The position numbers and the translations under genes were made by a program. A stretch of 11,761 bases of DNA from Desulfosporosinus sp. UBA5188 (GTDB taxonomy: Bacteria > Bacillota > Desulfitobacteriia > Desulfitobacteriales > Desulfitobacteriaceae), in contig DHWG01000147.1 of NCBI GenBank assembly GCA_002413075.1, positions 8,523 to 20,283 on the forward strand, written 5' to 3'. This document shows, piece by piece, positions 1-6,556 of the stretch; the first letter of the stretch is position 1, and each line of letters starts with the position of its first letter. A model generated the notes under the pieces. The model had not been told where the DNA came from. It saw only the letters and a program-made list of their open reading frames with translations, and did no database searches.

Positions 1-254
1 AAGCGGTTAAACAGGCGGTTACAGCGGGTTTAGGCATTGCCCTTGTCTCACGTTGGATTGTGCGAAAAGAGTTGCTAGCGAATGAACTAAAGTCGATTAG
101 AATAAAGGGCAAACGACTTAATCGTTCTTTTTATTTAATAGGACCTAGGAGTCACGCAACGTCCGAGGCTATGGAAGTTTTTATGGAGAAACTTTCGACC
201 ATTGAGTTGATTAATTCGACGAGGAAATTAGGCAAGAGATGTGGTAGAACATAG
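1..254 (+). CDS. LysR-type transcriptional regulator, C-terminal end (5' truncated by window edge)
   Basis: The reading frame is open from the first base, with codons in phase from position 3, and ends in TAG at 252-254, giving the last 83 residues of a protein. The residues AVKQAVTAGLGIALVSRW followed by IVRKEL are the hallmark of the second lobe of the LysR effector-binding (type 2 periplasmic-binding-like) domain, close to its C-terminus. The N-terminal winged helix-turn-helix lies outside the window, so the regulon cannot be read. The gene converges on fhs and shares a terminator with it. Members with this AVKQAV..G.GI..LS pattern include CysB/CysL-type sulfur regulators, but the specificity here is unknown. 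A GTG codon at 60 could be taken for a start, but the family match continues upstream of it, so it is internal. Confidence 0.85.
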   Translation, partial: AVKQAVTAGLGIALVSRWIVRKELLANELKSIRIKGKRLNRSFYLIGPRSHATSEAMEVFMEKLSTIELINSTRKLGKRCGRT

Positions 255-275
255 AAGACTATCGTTAAATATCTA

Positions 276-312
276 AAAAGGCTGCCGATACCTTGTGTAT
301 CGACAGCCTTTT
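276..312. terminator. Bidirectional intrinsic terminator between the LysR gene and fhs
   Basis: Arms 276-291 and 297-312 pair over 16 positions with a single mismatch (C285 opposite A303) around the 5-nt loop CTTGT. Outer A-T pairs give AAAAGG...CCTTTT. Read on the minus strand the stem is followed by a run of five T, and on the plus strand by four T. It therefore suits both fhs (-) and the LysR gene (+), which end on either side of it. Confidence 0.85.
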
Positions 313-341
313 ACAGTTCTAGTTGAACCTTGTGGATCGGC

Positions 342-2012
342 TTAGAACAAGCCTGTAATTGTTCCGTTGGCATCAATATCCATTCTCATAGCTGCCGGAC
401 GTTTCGGCAAGCCTGGCATCGTCATAATATTACCGGTAATCGCTACTAGGAACCCCGCGCCTGCAGAGAGGCGGACTTCACGAACTGTGATGGTGAAACC
501 CGTTGGACGACCTAATTTAGTCTGGTCATCTGTGAGAGAGTACTGCGTCTTAGCCATGCAGATCGGCATATCGCCATAACCCATCTCAGTATATTTCTTG
601 ATGGAAAGTTGAGCGGCTTTATCGAAGTTAACGCCATCCGCGCCATAAATTTCTTTGGCAATTTTCTCGACTTTAGCCTCTATGGACATATCCAATTCAT
701 AGAGGACTTTGAACTTGGATTTTTTGCTATCGACCAAACCTAGGACGATTTTAGCAAGCTCTACGCCGCCGTCTCCACCTTTGGTAAAGACTTCGCACAG
801 CGCCACTTCTGCCCCTAATTCCTTACATCTTTTACGGATGAAGTCTAGTTCAGCTTCTGTGTCAGTTGGGAAGCGGTTAATCGCAACAACCGCTGGAACC
901 CCAAATTTGGCCATGTTTTCAATATGTTTTTCAAGGTTGACCACACCACGTTCTAAAGCGGCCAAGTCTTCTGCCCCTAATTGGTCTTTAGCAAGCCCGC
1001 CGTTCATCTTTAAGGCCCGGACAGTTGCCACAACAACGACAGCTCCAGGTTTGAAACCAGCGAAGCGGCACTTGAGATCAAAGAATTTTTCGGCTCCAAG
1101 GTCAGCACCAAAACCAGCTTCTGTGACGACATAATCAGCCAGTTTAAGCGCTAATTTGGTGGCCATAATGCTGTTGCAGCCATGAGCAATATTTGCAAAC
1201 GGTCCACCATGGACAAAAACAGGGGTGTTTTCTAAGGTTTGGACAAGATTCGGTTTAATGGCATCTTTCATGAGCAGTGCCATAGCGCCTTCCGCTTCTA
1301 AATCATGGGCAGTGACGGGCTTGCCGTCATAAGTATAGGCCACGACGATTTTACCAAAACGCGCTTTGAGATCCATGAGATCACTTGCTAAGCAAAGGAT
1401 CGCCATGACTTCAGAGGCCACGGTTATATCATAGCCATTTTCGCGAGGAATTCCTTCCTTCGGGCCACCCAAACCTATGACGATTTTACGTAGTGCACGG
1501 TCATTCATATCCACGACACGGCGGAAGACAACTTGACGAGGATCAATATTTAGAAGGTTTCCCTGTTGGATGCTGTTGTCTAACATGGCGGCTAAGAGAC
1601 TATGTGCAGAAGTGATGGCATGGAAATCTCCGGTGAAATGTAGATTGATATCTTCCATGGGTACACATTGAGCATAACCACCGCCTGCGGCGCCACCCTT
1701 AACGCCAAAGCAAGGGCCAAGTGATGGTTCGCGTACAGCAATCATAGCCTTCTTGCCCATTTTGGAGAGTGCTTGTCCTAAGCCCACGGTTACGGTCGTT
1801 TTTCCTTCTCCTGCAGGGGTTGGATTAATGGCTGTTACTAAGATGAGATTGCCATTAGGCTTATCTTTTAAACGATTCCAAACACTAAGATTAACCTTGG
1901 CTTTATATTTACCATAAGATTCAAGTTCATCCTCTGTTAGACCGATTTGTTTGGCAATTTCTACGATTGGTTTCATGACTGCGGATTGTGCAATTTCGAT
2001 GTCATTTTTCAT
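342..2012 (-). CDS. fhs: Formate--tetrahydrofolate ligase (formyl-THF synthetase)
   Basis: Catalyses ATP-dependent ligation of formate to tetrahydrofolate, giving 10-formyl-THF in the cytoplasm. This feeds purine and formyl-Met synthesis and, in acetogens and relatives, the methyl branch of the Wood-Ljungdahl pathway. The 556 residues match the usual length. The P-loop PTPAGEGKTT lies at 64-73, the conserved EPSLGPCFGVKGGAAGGG segment at 95-112, HGGPFANIAHGCNS at 268-281 and EAGFGADLGAEKF at 298-310. All are diagnostic of this family and no key segment is missing. The ATG at 2010-2012 has a good ribosome site (AGAGGAG) about 7 nt upstream. No folD, fchA or other Wood-Ljungdahl gene lies in the window, and the gene has its own promoter and terminator, so it is probably monocistronic. 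Confidence 0.98.
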   Translation of the reverse strand: MKNDIEIAQSAVMKPIVEIAKQIGLTEDELESYGKYKAKVNLSVWNRLKDKPNGNLILVTAINPTPAGEGKTTVTVGLGQALSKMGKKAMIAVREPSLGPCFGVKGGAAGGGYAQCVPMEDINLHFTGDFHAITSAHSLLAAMLDNSIQQGNLLNIDPRQVVFRRVVDMNDRALRKIVIGLGGPKEGIPRENGYDITVASEVMAILCLASDLMDLKARFGKIVVAYTYDGKPVTAHDLEAEGAMALLMKDAIKPNLVQTLENTPVFVHGGPFANIAHGCNSIMATKLALKLADYVVTEAGFGADLGAEKFFDLKCRFAGFKPGAVVVVATVRALKMNGGLAKDQLGAEDLAALERGVVNLEKHIENMAKFGVPAVVAINRFPTDTEAELDFIRKRCKELGAEVALCEVFTKGGDGGVELAKIVLGLVDSKKSKFKVLYELDMSIEAKVEKIAKEIYGADGVNFDKAAQLSIKKYTEMGYGDMPICMAKTQYSLTDDQTKLGRPTGFTITVREVRLSAGAGFLVAITGNIMTMPGLPKRPAAMRMDIDANGTITGLF

Positions 2013-2052
2013 TTTAATTGCTCCTCTTTCAGTTATTTCTGCTAATCTCTCG

Positions 2053-2067
2053 ATAACAAATTGTTAT
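2053..2067. repeat. 15-bp palindrome in the fhs leader (possible operator)
   Basis: ATAACAA (2053-2059) and TTGTTAT (2061-2067) are perfect inverted repeats around a single A. The site lies about 30-40 nt downstream of the predicted fhs start point, in a suitable place for a roadblock-type operator. I cannot assign it to a regulator. It is not a Rex-type TTGTTAA-N4-TTAACAA site, because the half-sites face the other way. Confidence 0.35.
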
Positions 2068-2100
2068 GGATGCACCTGCATATTTTTTATGTTCACGGTT

Positions 2101-2129
2101 ATAGTATCAATATCCCAATATCTTGTCAA
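2101..2129 (-). promoter_or_regulatory. Sigma-A promoter of fhs
   Basis: On the minus strand there is a consensus -35 TTGACA (2124-2129), a spacer of exactly 17 nt, and a -10 TACTAT (2101-2106). The predicted transcription start is near 2094, leaving a leader of about 80 nt before the fhs ATG. Confidence 0.8.
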
Positions 2130-2190
2130 TAAACTGATTATACTGCTATTATCAGCGATTTCTGTAATAACAGAATGTTCATTAAAATAC

Positions 2191-2225
2191 AACTACACAC
2201 CTATTGTTAAAATAGGTGTGTAGTT
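2191..2225 (-). terminator. Hairpin terminator downstream of metA
   Basis: The arms 2191-2205 (AACTACACACCTATT) and 2211-2225 are a perfect 15-bp inverted repeat around a 5-nt loop. It sits 47 nt beyond the metA stop. On the minus strand the stem is followed by GTATTTTAAT, a moderate T-rich tract. It separates the metY-metA transcript from the fhs promoter. Confidence 0.7.
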
Positions 2226-2272
2226 TAGGAATAACTTCCTTTTTAAACAAATGCCTTTTTAAATGGTTAAGT

Positions 2273-3196
2273 TTAGCGACCTCCCAAGTCATAGGGAGTT
2301 GCCTGATATACGTAATAATTAAGCCAGTTTTGAAAGAGTAAGCTTGTATGGGAACGCCATTTGTGGATCGGTGTTTTAGTAGGGTCATCGTTCGGAAAAT
2401 ACCCTTTGGGGAGGACGATCGGTACCCCTTTGGCCATATCCCGGTCATATTCCTCTTTTAAAGTTAGTGTATCGTATTCCGAATGACCCGTTACAAACAC
2501 TTGACGACCGTCTTTCGAGACCACAATGTAAATGCCTGCTTCATCAGACTCTGATAAAATCTCTAACTCAGAATGTTTTTCCAGGTCAACACGCCTGATT
2601 TCCGTATGACGCGAGTGGGGAACGTAGAACTCGTCATCAAAACCACGGAGAAGTTGCATACCATTGAACCCACGCTTATCAACATCGTGCTTAAAGATAC
2701 CGAACATTTTCTCTGGGAGAGAATATTTGGGGATGCCGTAATGGTGATACAGCGCAGCTTGGGCTCCCCAGCATATGTGAAAGGTAGAAGTAACATGAGT
2801 TTTTGTCCAGTCCATGATGGCTTGCAGTTCTTCCCAGTAAGTGATTTCCTCAAACGCTAAGTGTTCCACGGGTGCTCCTGTGATGATCATACCGTCAAAC
2901 TTTTGGTTCTTAATATCGTTGAAAATTTTATAAAAAGAATCCATATGTTCCTGTGCCGTATTTTTAGAACGGTGGCTTTCAATCTGCAAGAGGACAATGT
3001 CAACTTGCAAGGCGGAGTTTCCAAGTAAGCGTAAAAGCTGCGTTTCGGTGGTTTCTTTGCGTGGCATCAGGTTCAGTATTGCAATTTTCAATGGGCGTAT
3101 ATCTTGGTGAAAGGCGCGTTCTTCTCCCATCACAAAGATGTTTTCTCGATTGAGTATTTCCATGGCGGGTAAATGTTCTGGTATTCTGATTGGCAT
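2273..3196 (-). CDS. metA: Homoserine O-acyltransferase, MetA family; predicted acetyltransferase
   Basis: Activates the homoserine hydroxyl by acylation, the first committed step of methionine synthesis. The 307 residues match MetA length. Catalytic residues are visible: Lys47 in LNLMPRK, the nucleophile Cys142 in FHICWGAQA, and the His238/Glu240 pair in VTGHSEYD (His235/Glu237 in the E. coli enzyme). Residue 111 is Glu (APVEHLAFEE). Work on Bacillus cereus MetA showed that Glu111 favours acetyl-CoA, whereas the Gly found in E. coli favours succinyl-CoA. I therefore predict O-acetylhomoserine as product although the family is often annotated as succinyltransferase. It fits the neighbouring MetY, which uses that compound. 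The ATG lies 4 nt after the metY stop and its ribosome site (AAAGGA) overlaps the metY end, so the two are probably translationally coupled and share the SAM riboswitch. Confidence 0.95.
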   Translation of the reverse strand: MPIRIPEHLPAMEILNRENIFVMGEERAFHQDIRPLKIAILNLMPRKETTETQLLRLLGNSALQVDIVLLQIESHRSKNTAQEHMDSFYKIFNDIKNQKFDGMIITGAPVEHLAFEEITYWEELQAIMDWTKTHVTSTFHICWGAQAALYHHYGIPKYSLPEKMFGIFKHDVDKRGFNGMQLLRGFDDEFYVPHSRHTEIRRVDLEKHSELEILSESDEAGIYIVVSKDGRQVFVTGHSEYDTLTLKEEYDRDMAKGVPIVLPKGYFPNDDPTKTPIHKWRSHTSLLFQNWLNYYVYQATPYDLGGR

Positions 3197-3200
3197 TTCT

Positions 3201-4493
3201 TTATCCTTTCTGACTTGCCTGAAGAGCTTGATCTAAATCATATAGGAGATCGTCGATTAATTCTAAGCCGATGGACAGACGGATCATATCAGGTGATATC
3301 CCGGCAACGCGCTGGGATTCCTCATCCAGCTGTTGGTGAGTTGTGCTTGAGGGATGGATGACTAGGGATTTAGCATCTCCAACGTTCGCCAAATGTGAAA
3401 ATAAATTCAGGCTGTTAATAAATTTCTTCCCTTCAACAAGGCCACCCTTGACGCCAAACGTAAAGATTGCTCCCGCTCCTTTGGGTAAATATTTCTGGGC
3501 GAGTGTGTGATAAGGATTTTTTGCTAGGCCTGGATAGTTAACCCAAGTGACCAACTCATGCTGGTCGAGAAATTCAGCTACTTTTTGGGCGTTTTCGACA
3601 TGTCGTTCCATGCGCAGCGGGAGCGTTTCTAAGCCTTGCAAGAACAAGAAGGAGTTAAAAGGTGAGAGGGCAGCCCCCGTGTCGCGTAGAAGCGAGACTC
3701 TTGCCTTGGTGATATAGGCAGCCTTGCCGCAGGCTTCTGTATAGATAATGCCATGGTAGCTAGGGTCTGGTTGGCTGAGGCCTGGAAACTTACCATTGTT
3801 CCAGTCAAAGTTTCCAGAGTCAACAACCATGCCACCAATGGAAGTACCGTGTCCACCAATGAATTTGGTTGCAGAGTGAACGACGATGTCTGCTCCGTGC
3901 TCAAACGGACGACATAGGTACGGTGAAGCGAAGGTGTTGTCGACAATGAGGGGAATCCCATTTTCGTGAGCAATATTAGCGATCGCCTCAAGATCGGCAA
4001 CATTGATTTGTGGATTTCCGATGACTTCCGTGTATAAGGCCTTTGTTTTAGCGGTGATTTTAGCGCGGAATTCTTCTGGGTGGTCAACGTTCACAAAGTG
4101 CACTTTGATGCCTAGCTTAGCGAACGTATAAGCAAACAACGTGTAAGAACCCCCGTAAAGAGAACTCGAAGCGACAATTTCATCGCCAGCTTGAACGATG
4201 TTTAATATAGAGTAGGTAATGGCTGCTTGGCCTGAAGCGGTGGCGAGTGCGCCTACGCCTCCTTCAAGGAGTGCGAGACGTTGTTCAAAAACGTCAGACG
4301 TTGGATTCATGATTCTCGTGTAGATATTTCCAGACTCTTTGAGGGCGAATAGATTGGCCGCATGATCGGTGTCATTGAAGACAAAGGAAGATGTTTGGTA
4401 GATGGGAACGGCCCGTGAATTTGTCGCGGAATCTGGGATTTGTCCTCCGTGTAAGGAAATGGTTTCAAAACCGAGTTGACGTTCTTTAGTCAT
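3201..4493 (-). CDS. metY: O-acetylhomoserine aminocarboxypropyltransferase (O-acetylhomoserine sulfhydrylase)
   Basis: A PLP enzyme of the Cys/Met metabolism family that condenses O-acetylhomoserine with sulfide to homocysteine. The 430 residues match MetY rather than the shorter (about 380-400 residue) MetB/MetC enzymes. It begins FETISLHGGQIPDSATNSRA, typical of MetY. The Schiff-base lysine is K210 in HSATKFIGGHGTSIGG, D185 (IVDNTFASP) contacts the PLP ring nitrogen, and YTRIMNPT is at 58-65. I chose the ATG at 4491-4493 because GAGGAGG lies 8 nt upstream. A longer version from a TTG at 4526 would add 11 residues, lacks a ribosome site, and starts within the T-tract of the riboswitch terminator. 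First gene of the metY-metA operon, controlled by the SAM-I riboswitch. Confidence 0.96.
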   Translation of the reverse strand: MTKERQLGFETISLHGGQIPDSATNSRAVPIYQTSSFVFNDTDHAANLFALKESGNIYTRIMNPTSDVFEQRLALLEGGVGALATASGQAAITYSILNIVQAGDEIVASSSLYGGSYTLFAYTFAKLGIKVHFVNVDHPEEFRAKITAKTKALYTEVIGNPQINVADLEAIANIAHENGIPLIVDNTFASPYLCRPFEHGADIVVHSATKFIGGHGTSIGGMVVDSGNFDWNNGKFPGLSQPDPSYHGIIYTEACGKAAYITKARVSLLRDTGAALSPFNSFLFLQGLETLPLRMERHVENAQKVAEFLDQHELVTWVNYPGLAKNPYHTLAQKYLPKGAGAIFTFGVKGGLVEGKKFINSLNLFSHLANVGDAKSLVIHPSSTTHQQLDEESQRVAGISPDMIRLSIGLELIDDLLYDLDQALQASQKG

Positions 4494-4524
4494 AATAAAT
4501 ATCCTCCTCAAATTAATAGCTGTC

Positions 4525-4559
4525 AATAGAAAACGACCACTTCAAGAGAAGTGGCCGTT
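4525..4559 (-). terminator. Riboswitch expression-platform terminator of metY-metA
   Basis: On the minus strand AACGGCCACTTC (4548-4559) pairs with GAAGTGGTCGTT (4532-4543) around a TCTT loop. It is a 12-bp stem with one G-U pair, followed by a T-rich run (TTTTCTATT). It lies 18 nt after the aptamer and 32 nt before the metY ATG, the layout of a transcription-terminating S-box. The CTCTT in the terminator loop region could pair with the GAGAG of the aptamer's closing strand as an anti-terminator, which is an inference. Confidence 0.9.
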
Positions 4560-4576
4560 ATATTATTAACAAGCTA

Positions 4577-4683
4577 CTCTCATCTCTCAGAACCTACGGT
4601 TCTGTTGGAATTAGCACCTTATAGCTTACGCTATCGGTTGCCGGGCATCATTGGGCCAGTCCCTCCGCCACTCTTGATAAGAG
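4577..4683 (-). ncRNA. SAM-I (S-box) riboswitch aptamer
   Basis: Read on the minus strand, the sequence carries the S-box core in order: CTCTTATCAAGAG, GGCGGAGGGACTGGCCC, ATGATGCCCGGCAACC, AAGGTGCTAATTCC and TGAGAGATGAGAG. The closing P1 helix pairs CTCTTATC (4676-4683) with GATGAGAG (4577-4584), with one G-U. Known S-boxes bind S-adenosylmethionine and favour a downstream terminator, switching off methionine and sulfur genes when SAM is plentiful. Here it precedes metY-metA directly. Confidence 0.97.
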
Positions 4684-4715
4684 AAATTCAATATTTAGTT
4701 GTCTGCGTTATGGCT

Positions 4716-4744
4716 ACTATAAAGCAAATGAGCGTCTGTGTCAA
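4716..4744 (-). promoter_or_regulatory. Sigma-A promoter of the SAM riboswitch-metY-metA operon
   Basis: A consensus -35 TTGACA (4739-4744), a 17-nt spacer and a -10 TATAGT (4716-4721) lie on the minus strand. The predicted start, near 4709, is about 25 nt before the aptamer. No terminator is evident between this promoter and the end of the DUF190 gene at 4797, so some read-through from crcB-DUF190 is possible. Confidence 0.85.
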
Positions 4745-4796
4745 CATACAGTATTTACAAATTTCGTGTTATATAATTAAACGGGAAGAAAGTTGC

Positions 4797-5135
4797 TTAG
4801 GGGTTCACTGTTGAAGCAACGTGCGTATGTACTTCGATGTCAAACGTATACACGAGACCTTTAGGAATCATTTGAGTTAATTCAGGCAGGATCAAATTAA
4901 TGTTTTCTATCGTATCGACTATCTCCAAGATCATGGGTAAGTCTGAAGACAATTCCAATAAACGAGCACTACGCAACACTTTATCGTGGCCGTAACCTTC
5001 GATTCCTCTGGAGACAGTCACTCCTATAATTCCTTGTTCTTTCAGCCAATGGACTAAATATTGGTATAAGGGTTTGTTCTTATAACGTTCTTTTTCACCG
5101 ACATAAATTTTGAGTAGTTTTGCCTTTTCCACCAT
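4797..5135 (-). CDS. DUF190 family PII-like protein
   Basis: A 112-residue cytosolic protein of the DUF190 family, which adopts a PII-like ferredoxin fold. Family features include AKLLKIYVGEKERYKNKPLY at 5-24, the small turn GIEGYG at 44-49, the segment SSDLPMILEIVD at 63-74, and a C-terminal strand after MIPKGLVY. DUF190 genes are commonly found next to crcB and are thought to modulate or accompany fluoride export, but the ligand is not established. It lies 26 nt downstream of crcB in the same direction, so the two probably form one transcript. The ATG at 5133-5135 has AAAGGCGG about 10 nt upstream. Base use resembles its neighbours and nothing is truncated. Confidence 0.9.
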   Translation of the reverse strand: MVEKAKLLKIYVGEKERYKNKPLYQYLVHWLKEQGIIGVTVSRGIEGYGHDKVLRSARLLELSSDLPMILEIVDTIENINLILPELTQMIPKGLVYTFDIEVHTHVASTVNP

Positions 5136-5161
5136 AGTTGTGCACCGCCTTTCAAATTCAT

Positions 5162-5536
5162 TTAGAGCAATCGTGCCAAGCCGACGCCTAAGGCCACGCC
5201 GCTAAAGCCTACGACAACACTCAGTAAGGTATATAAGCCTGCCGTATAGAAGCTTCCACCTTCAAGTAAAGAAATTACCTCAAAACCAAAGGTGGAGAAG
5301 GTGGTGAAAGCCCCTAAGAACCCGACACCGATCCCTAAACGCCAGAGCGGGCTGATGGTGTATCGTTCAAGCAATAAGATATTTATGAACCCTAAGAGAA
5401 AAGCACCACTAATATTAATCAGGAACGTGTGTAGAGGGAATCCCTGATTCCATCTACCTGAAATCCATACCCCCAGACCATAGCGGGAAAGGGTTCCGAG
5501 TGCGCCCCCGAGGGCAAGGACAAGCATGGTTTGCAT
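5162..5536 (-). CDS. crcB: Fluoride exporter CrcB/Fluc
   Basis: A 124-residue inner-membrane protein with four hydrophobic helices (about 3-23, 36-56, 66-88 and 98-122), the single-domain Fluc layout that acts as an antiparallel dimeric fluoride channel. Family signatures are GGALGTLSRYG at 10-20, TFLINISGAFLLG at 37-49 with the pore Asn41, and GFLGAFTTFSTFGFE at 72-86, which holds the conserved phenylalanines and the central Na+ site residues. The ATG at 5534-5536 has AAGAGG about 11 nt upstream. An in-frame ATG three codons later lacks a suitable ribosome site. Many Firmicutes carry two adjacent crcB copies; only one is seen here, paired with a DUF190 gene. I could not find a fluoride riboswitch in its upstream region. 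Confidence 0.95.
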   Translation of the reverse strand: MQTMLVLALGGALGTLSRYGLGVWISGRWNQGFPLHTFLINISGAFLLGFINILLLERYTISPLWRLGIGVGFLGAFTTFSTFGFEVISLLEGGSFYTAGLYTLLSVVVGFSGVALGVGLARLL

Positions 5537-5587
5537 CGCTGTTAACCTCTTATTCTAAAATCTATGGTCATTTGACTCATTAATATT

Positions 5588-5616
5588 ATCATAATTCATG
5601 AGATTAGGCTAAACAA
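5588..5616 (-). promoter_or_regulatory. Possible promoter of crcB-DUF190
   Basis: On the minus strand TTGTTT (5611-5616), a 17-nt spacer and TATGAT (5588-5593) form a moderate sigma-A match about 50 nt upstream of the crcB ATG. No riboswitch-like structure lies between it and the gene. Confidence 0.45.
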
Positions 5617-5653
5617 CTAGAAGCAACTCAACATGGAAACCAATTCGTGGGAA

Positions 5654-5683
5654 ATGACACCATGGTGCAAACTATGATAAAAT
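5654..5683 (+). promoter_or_regulatory. Possible promoter of the DUF4145 gene, with palindrome in the spacer
   Basis: ATGACA (5654-5659, five of six consensus bases) lies 18 nt before TAAAAT (5678-5683), which also carries an extended -10 TG at 5675-5676. The predicted start near 5690 would give a leader of roughly 140 nt. The perfect palindrome CACCATGGTG at 5658-5667 overlaps the -35 and spacer, where a repressor could bind. The operator role is inference. Confidence 0.45.
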
Positions 5684-5832
5684 CATTTAAGTTCATTATA
5701 TTCACCGACAAAGAGCCTGCGAATCAGCGGACTAATCATGGAGCGTTTGTTTTCCTATTCGGTAAAGGATCGTATTTTTGAAGATGATCTTTATAGAGAA
5801 AATGAAATAATTTAATTAATGGAGGAATAAAG

Positions 5833-6435
5833 ATGAAATATACAGCACCGAAATTTGGTTTAGAATCATTTAATTGTCCTAATTGTGGAGACTATGCGCA
5901 ACAATTCTGGAGTCCTAGCATAGTTGCAGCTGGAAGTAGTCATGGTAATGTGGTTATAGAAGATTTAGCAATTTGTATGTGCAGAAATTGTTCGGAATAT
6001 TCTTATTGGCATAGTGGTCAAGAAATGATTTACCCTAGTCAATCAACGGCTCCATTAGCCTCAACGGACATGCCTGAAGCTGTTTTGTGCGATTATAATG
6101 AAGCTAGGAATATATTTGAAAAGTCACCTAAAGCTAGTGCTGCTTTGTTGAGACTAGCTATTCAAAAAATGTGTGTTTCGCTCGACGAAAATGGAAAAGA
6201 CATGGATAACGATATTGAGAGTCTTGTTGCAAAAGGTTTACCTCCGAATGTACAAAAGGCCTTAGAAATAGTGCGAGTTGTTGGAAATAATGCCGTACAT
6301 CCTGGTGAGATAACGATTGATGACCATTCTTCTTCTATTGCCTTATCATTGTTTAAATTACTAAATATAATGGTTGATACGATGATAACGCAATCCAAAG
6401 AAATCGACGAATTATTTGATTCGTTACCAAGATGA
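5833..6435 (+). CDS. Zinc-ribbon plus DUF4145 domain protein, function unknown
   Basis: A 200-residue soluble protein with no signal peptide or membrane segment. The N-terminus carries a likely zinc ribbon: C15-x2-C18 (NCPNCG) and C50-x2-C53 (CMCRNC). Residues about 80-198 match DUF4145: ARNIFEKSPKASAALLRLAI at 91-110, KALEIVRVVGNNAVHPGEI at 142-160, and a helical tail ending IDELFDSLPR. DUF4145 also occurs fused to type I restriction R subunits and in other nucleic-acid enzymes. The all-helical fold with a conserved Arg, GN and His (R148, G151-N152, H156) recalls HEPN-type domains, but that parallel and any RNase activity are inference. The ATG is preceded by GGAGG at a 7-nt spacing. Its base composition is more AT-rich than the metabolic genes around it, as often seen in accessory genes. 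No partner toxin, antitoxin or restriction gene is adjacent. Confidence 0.88.
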   Translation: MKYTAPKFGLESFNCPNCGDYAQQFWSPSIVAAGSSHGNVVIEDLAICMCRNCSEYSYWHSGQEMIYPSQSTAPLASTDMPEAVLCDYNEARNIFEKSPKASAALLRLAIQKMCVSLDENGKDMDNDIESLVAKGLPPNVQKALEIVRVVGNNAVHPGEITIDDHSSSIALSLFKLLNIMVDTMITQSKEIDELFDSLPR

Positions 6436-6556
6436 TCGTGCAACTGGGTAAAATATCCAGAAAATTAGGAGAATAATGAGGCCTCGCCTAGGAAAAACTG
6501 ATGCTATAGTTTTGTTGCCTATATAAAACTGAACATTAAGAAAGAGGCGTAACTAA

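Larger units (their letters stand above)
5537..5832. other. Divergent intergenic region, crcB / DUF4145 gene
   Basis: This 296-nt AT-rich stretch holds the two outward-facing promoter candidates listed separately and a 10-bp palindrome, CACCATGGTG (5658-5667). A 25-codon reading frame (ATG 5738, TAA 5813-5815) is present but lacks a ribosome site and resembles no family I know. No mobile-element ends, RNA gene or fluoride riboswitch was recognised. Confidence 0.5.

Noticed and set aside
709..1134. Plus-strand open frames across fhs, metA and metY, and minus-strand frames across the DUF4145 and ATPase genes
   Set aside because: They are antisense shadows of clearly identified genes, with low-complexity or implausible composition and no ribosome sites.
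4494..4526. N-terminal extension of metY by 11 codons from a TTG at 4526
   Set aside because: The TTG falls within the T-tract of the riboswitch terminator and has no ribosome site, whereas ATG 4493 has GAGGAGG at good spacing and matches family N-termini.
5738..5815. 25-codon reading frame (MERLFSYSVKDRIF...) before the DUF4145 gene
   Set aside because: No ribosome binding site, no family resemblance, and a length expected by chance in AT-rich DNA.
6444..6460. Short hairpin after the DUF4145 gene as a terminator
   Set aside because: Only 7 bp with a G-U pair and no T-tract on either side.
6476..6526. 16-codon frame MRPRLGKTDAIVLLPI with AGGAG upstream, as a leader peptide
   Set aside because: The AGGAG-to-ATG spacing is only 4 nt and no attenuator structure or codon run is associated with it.
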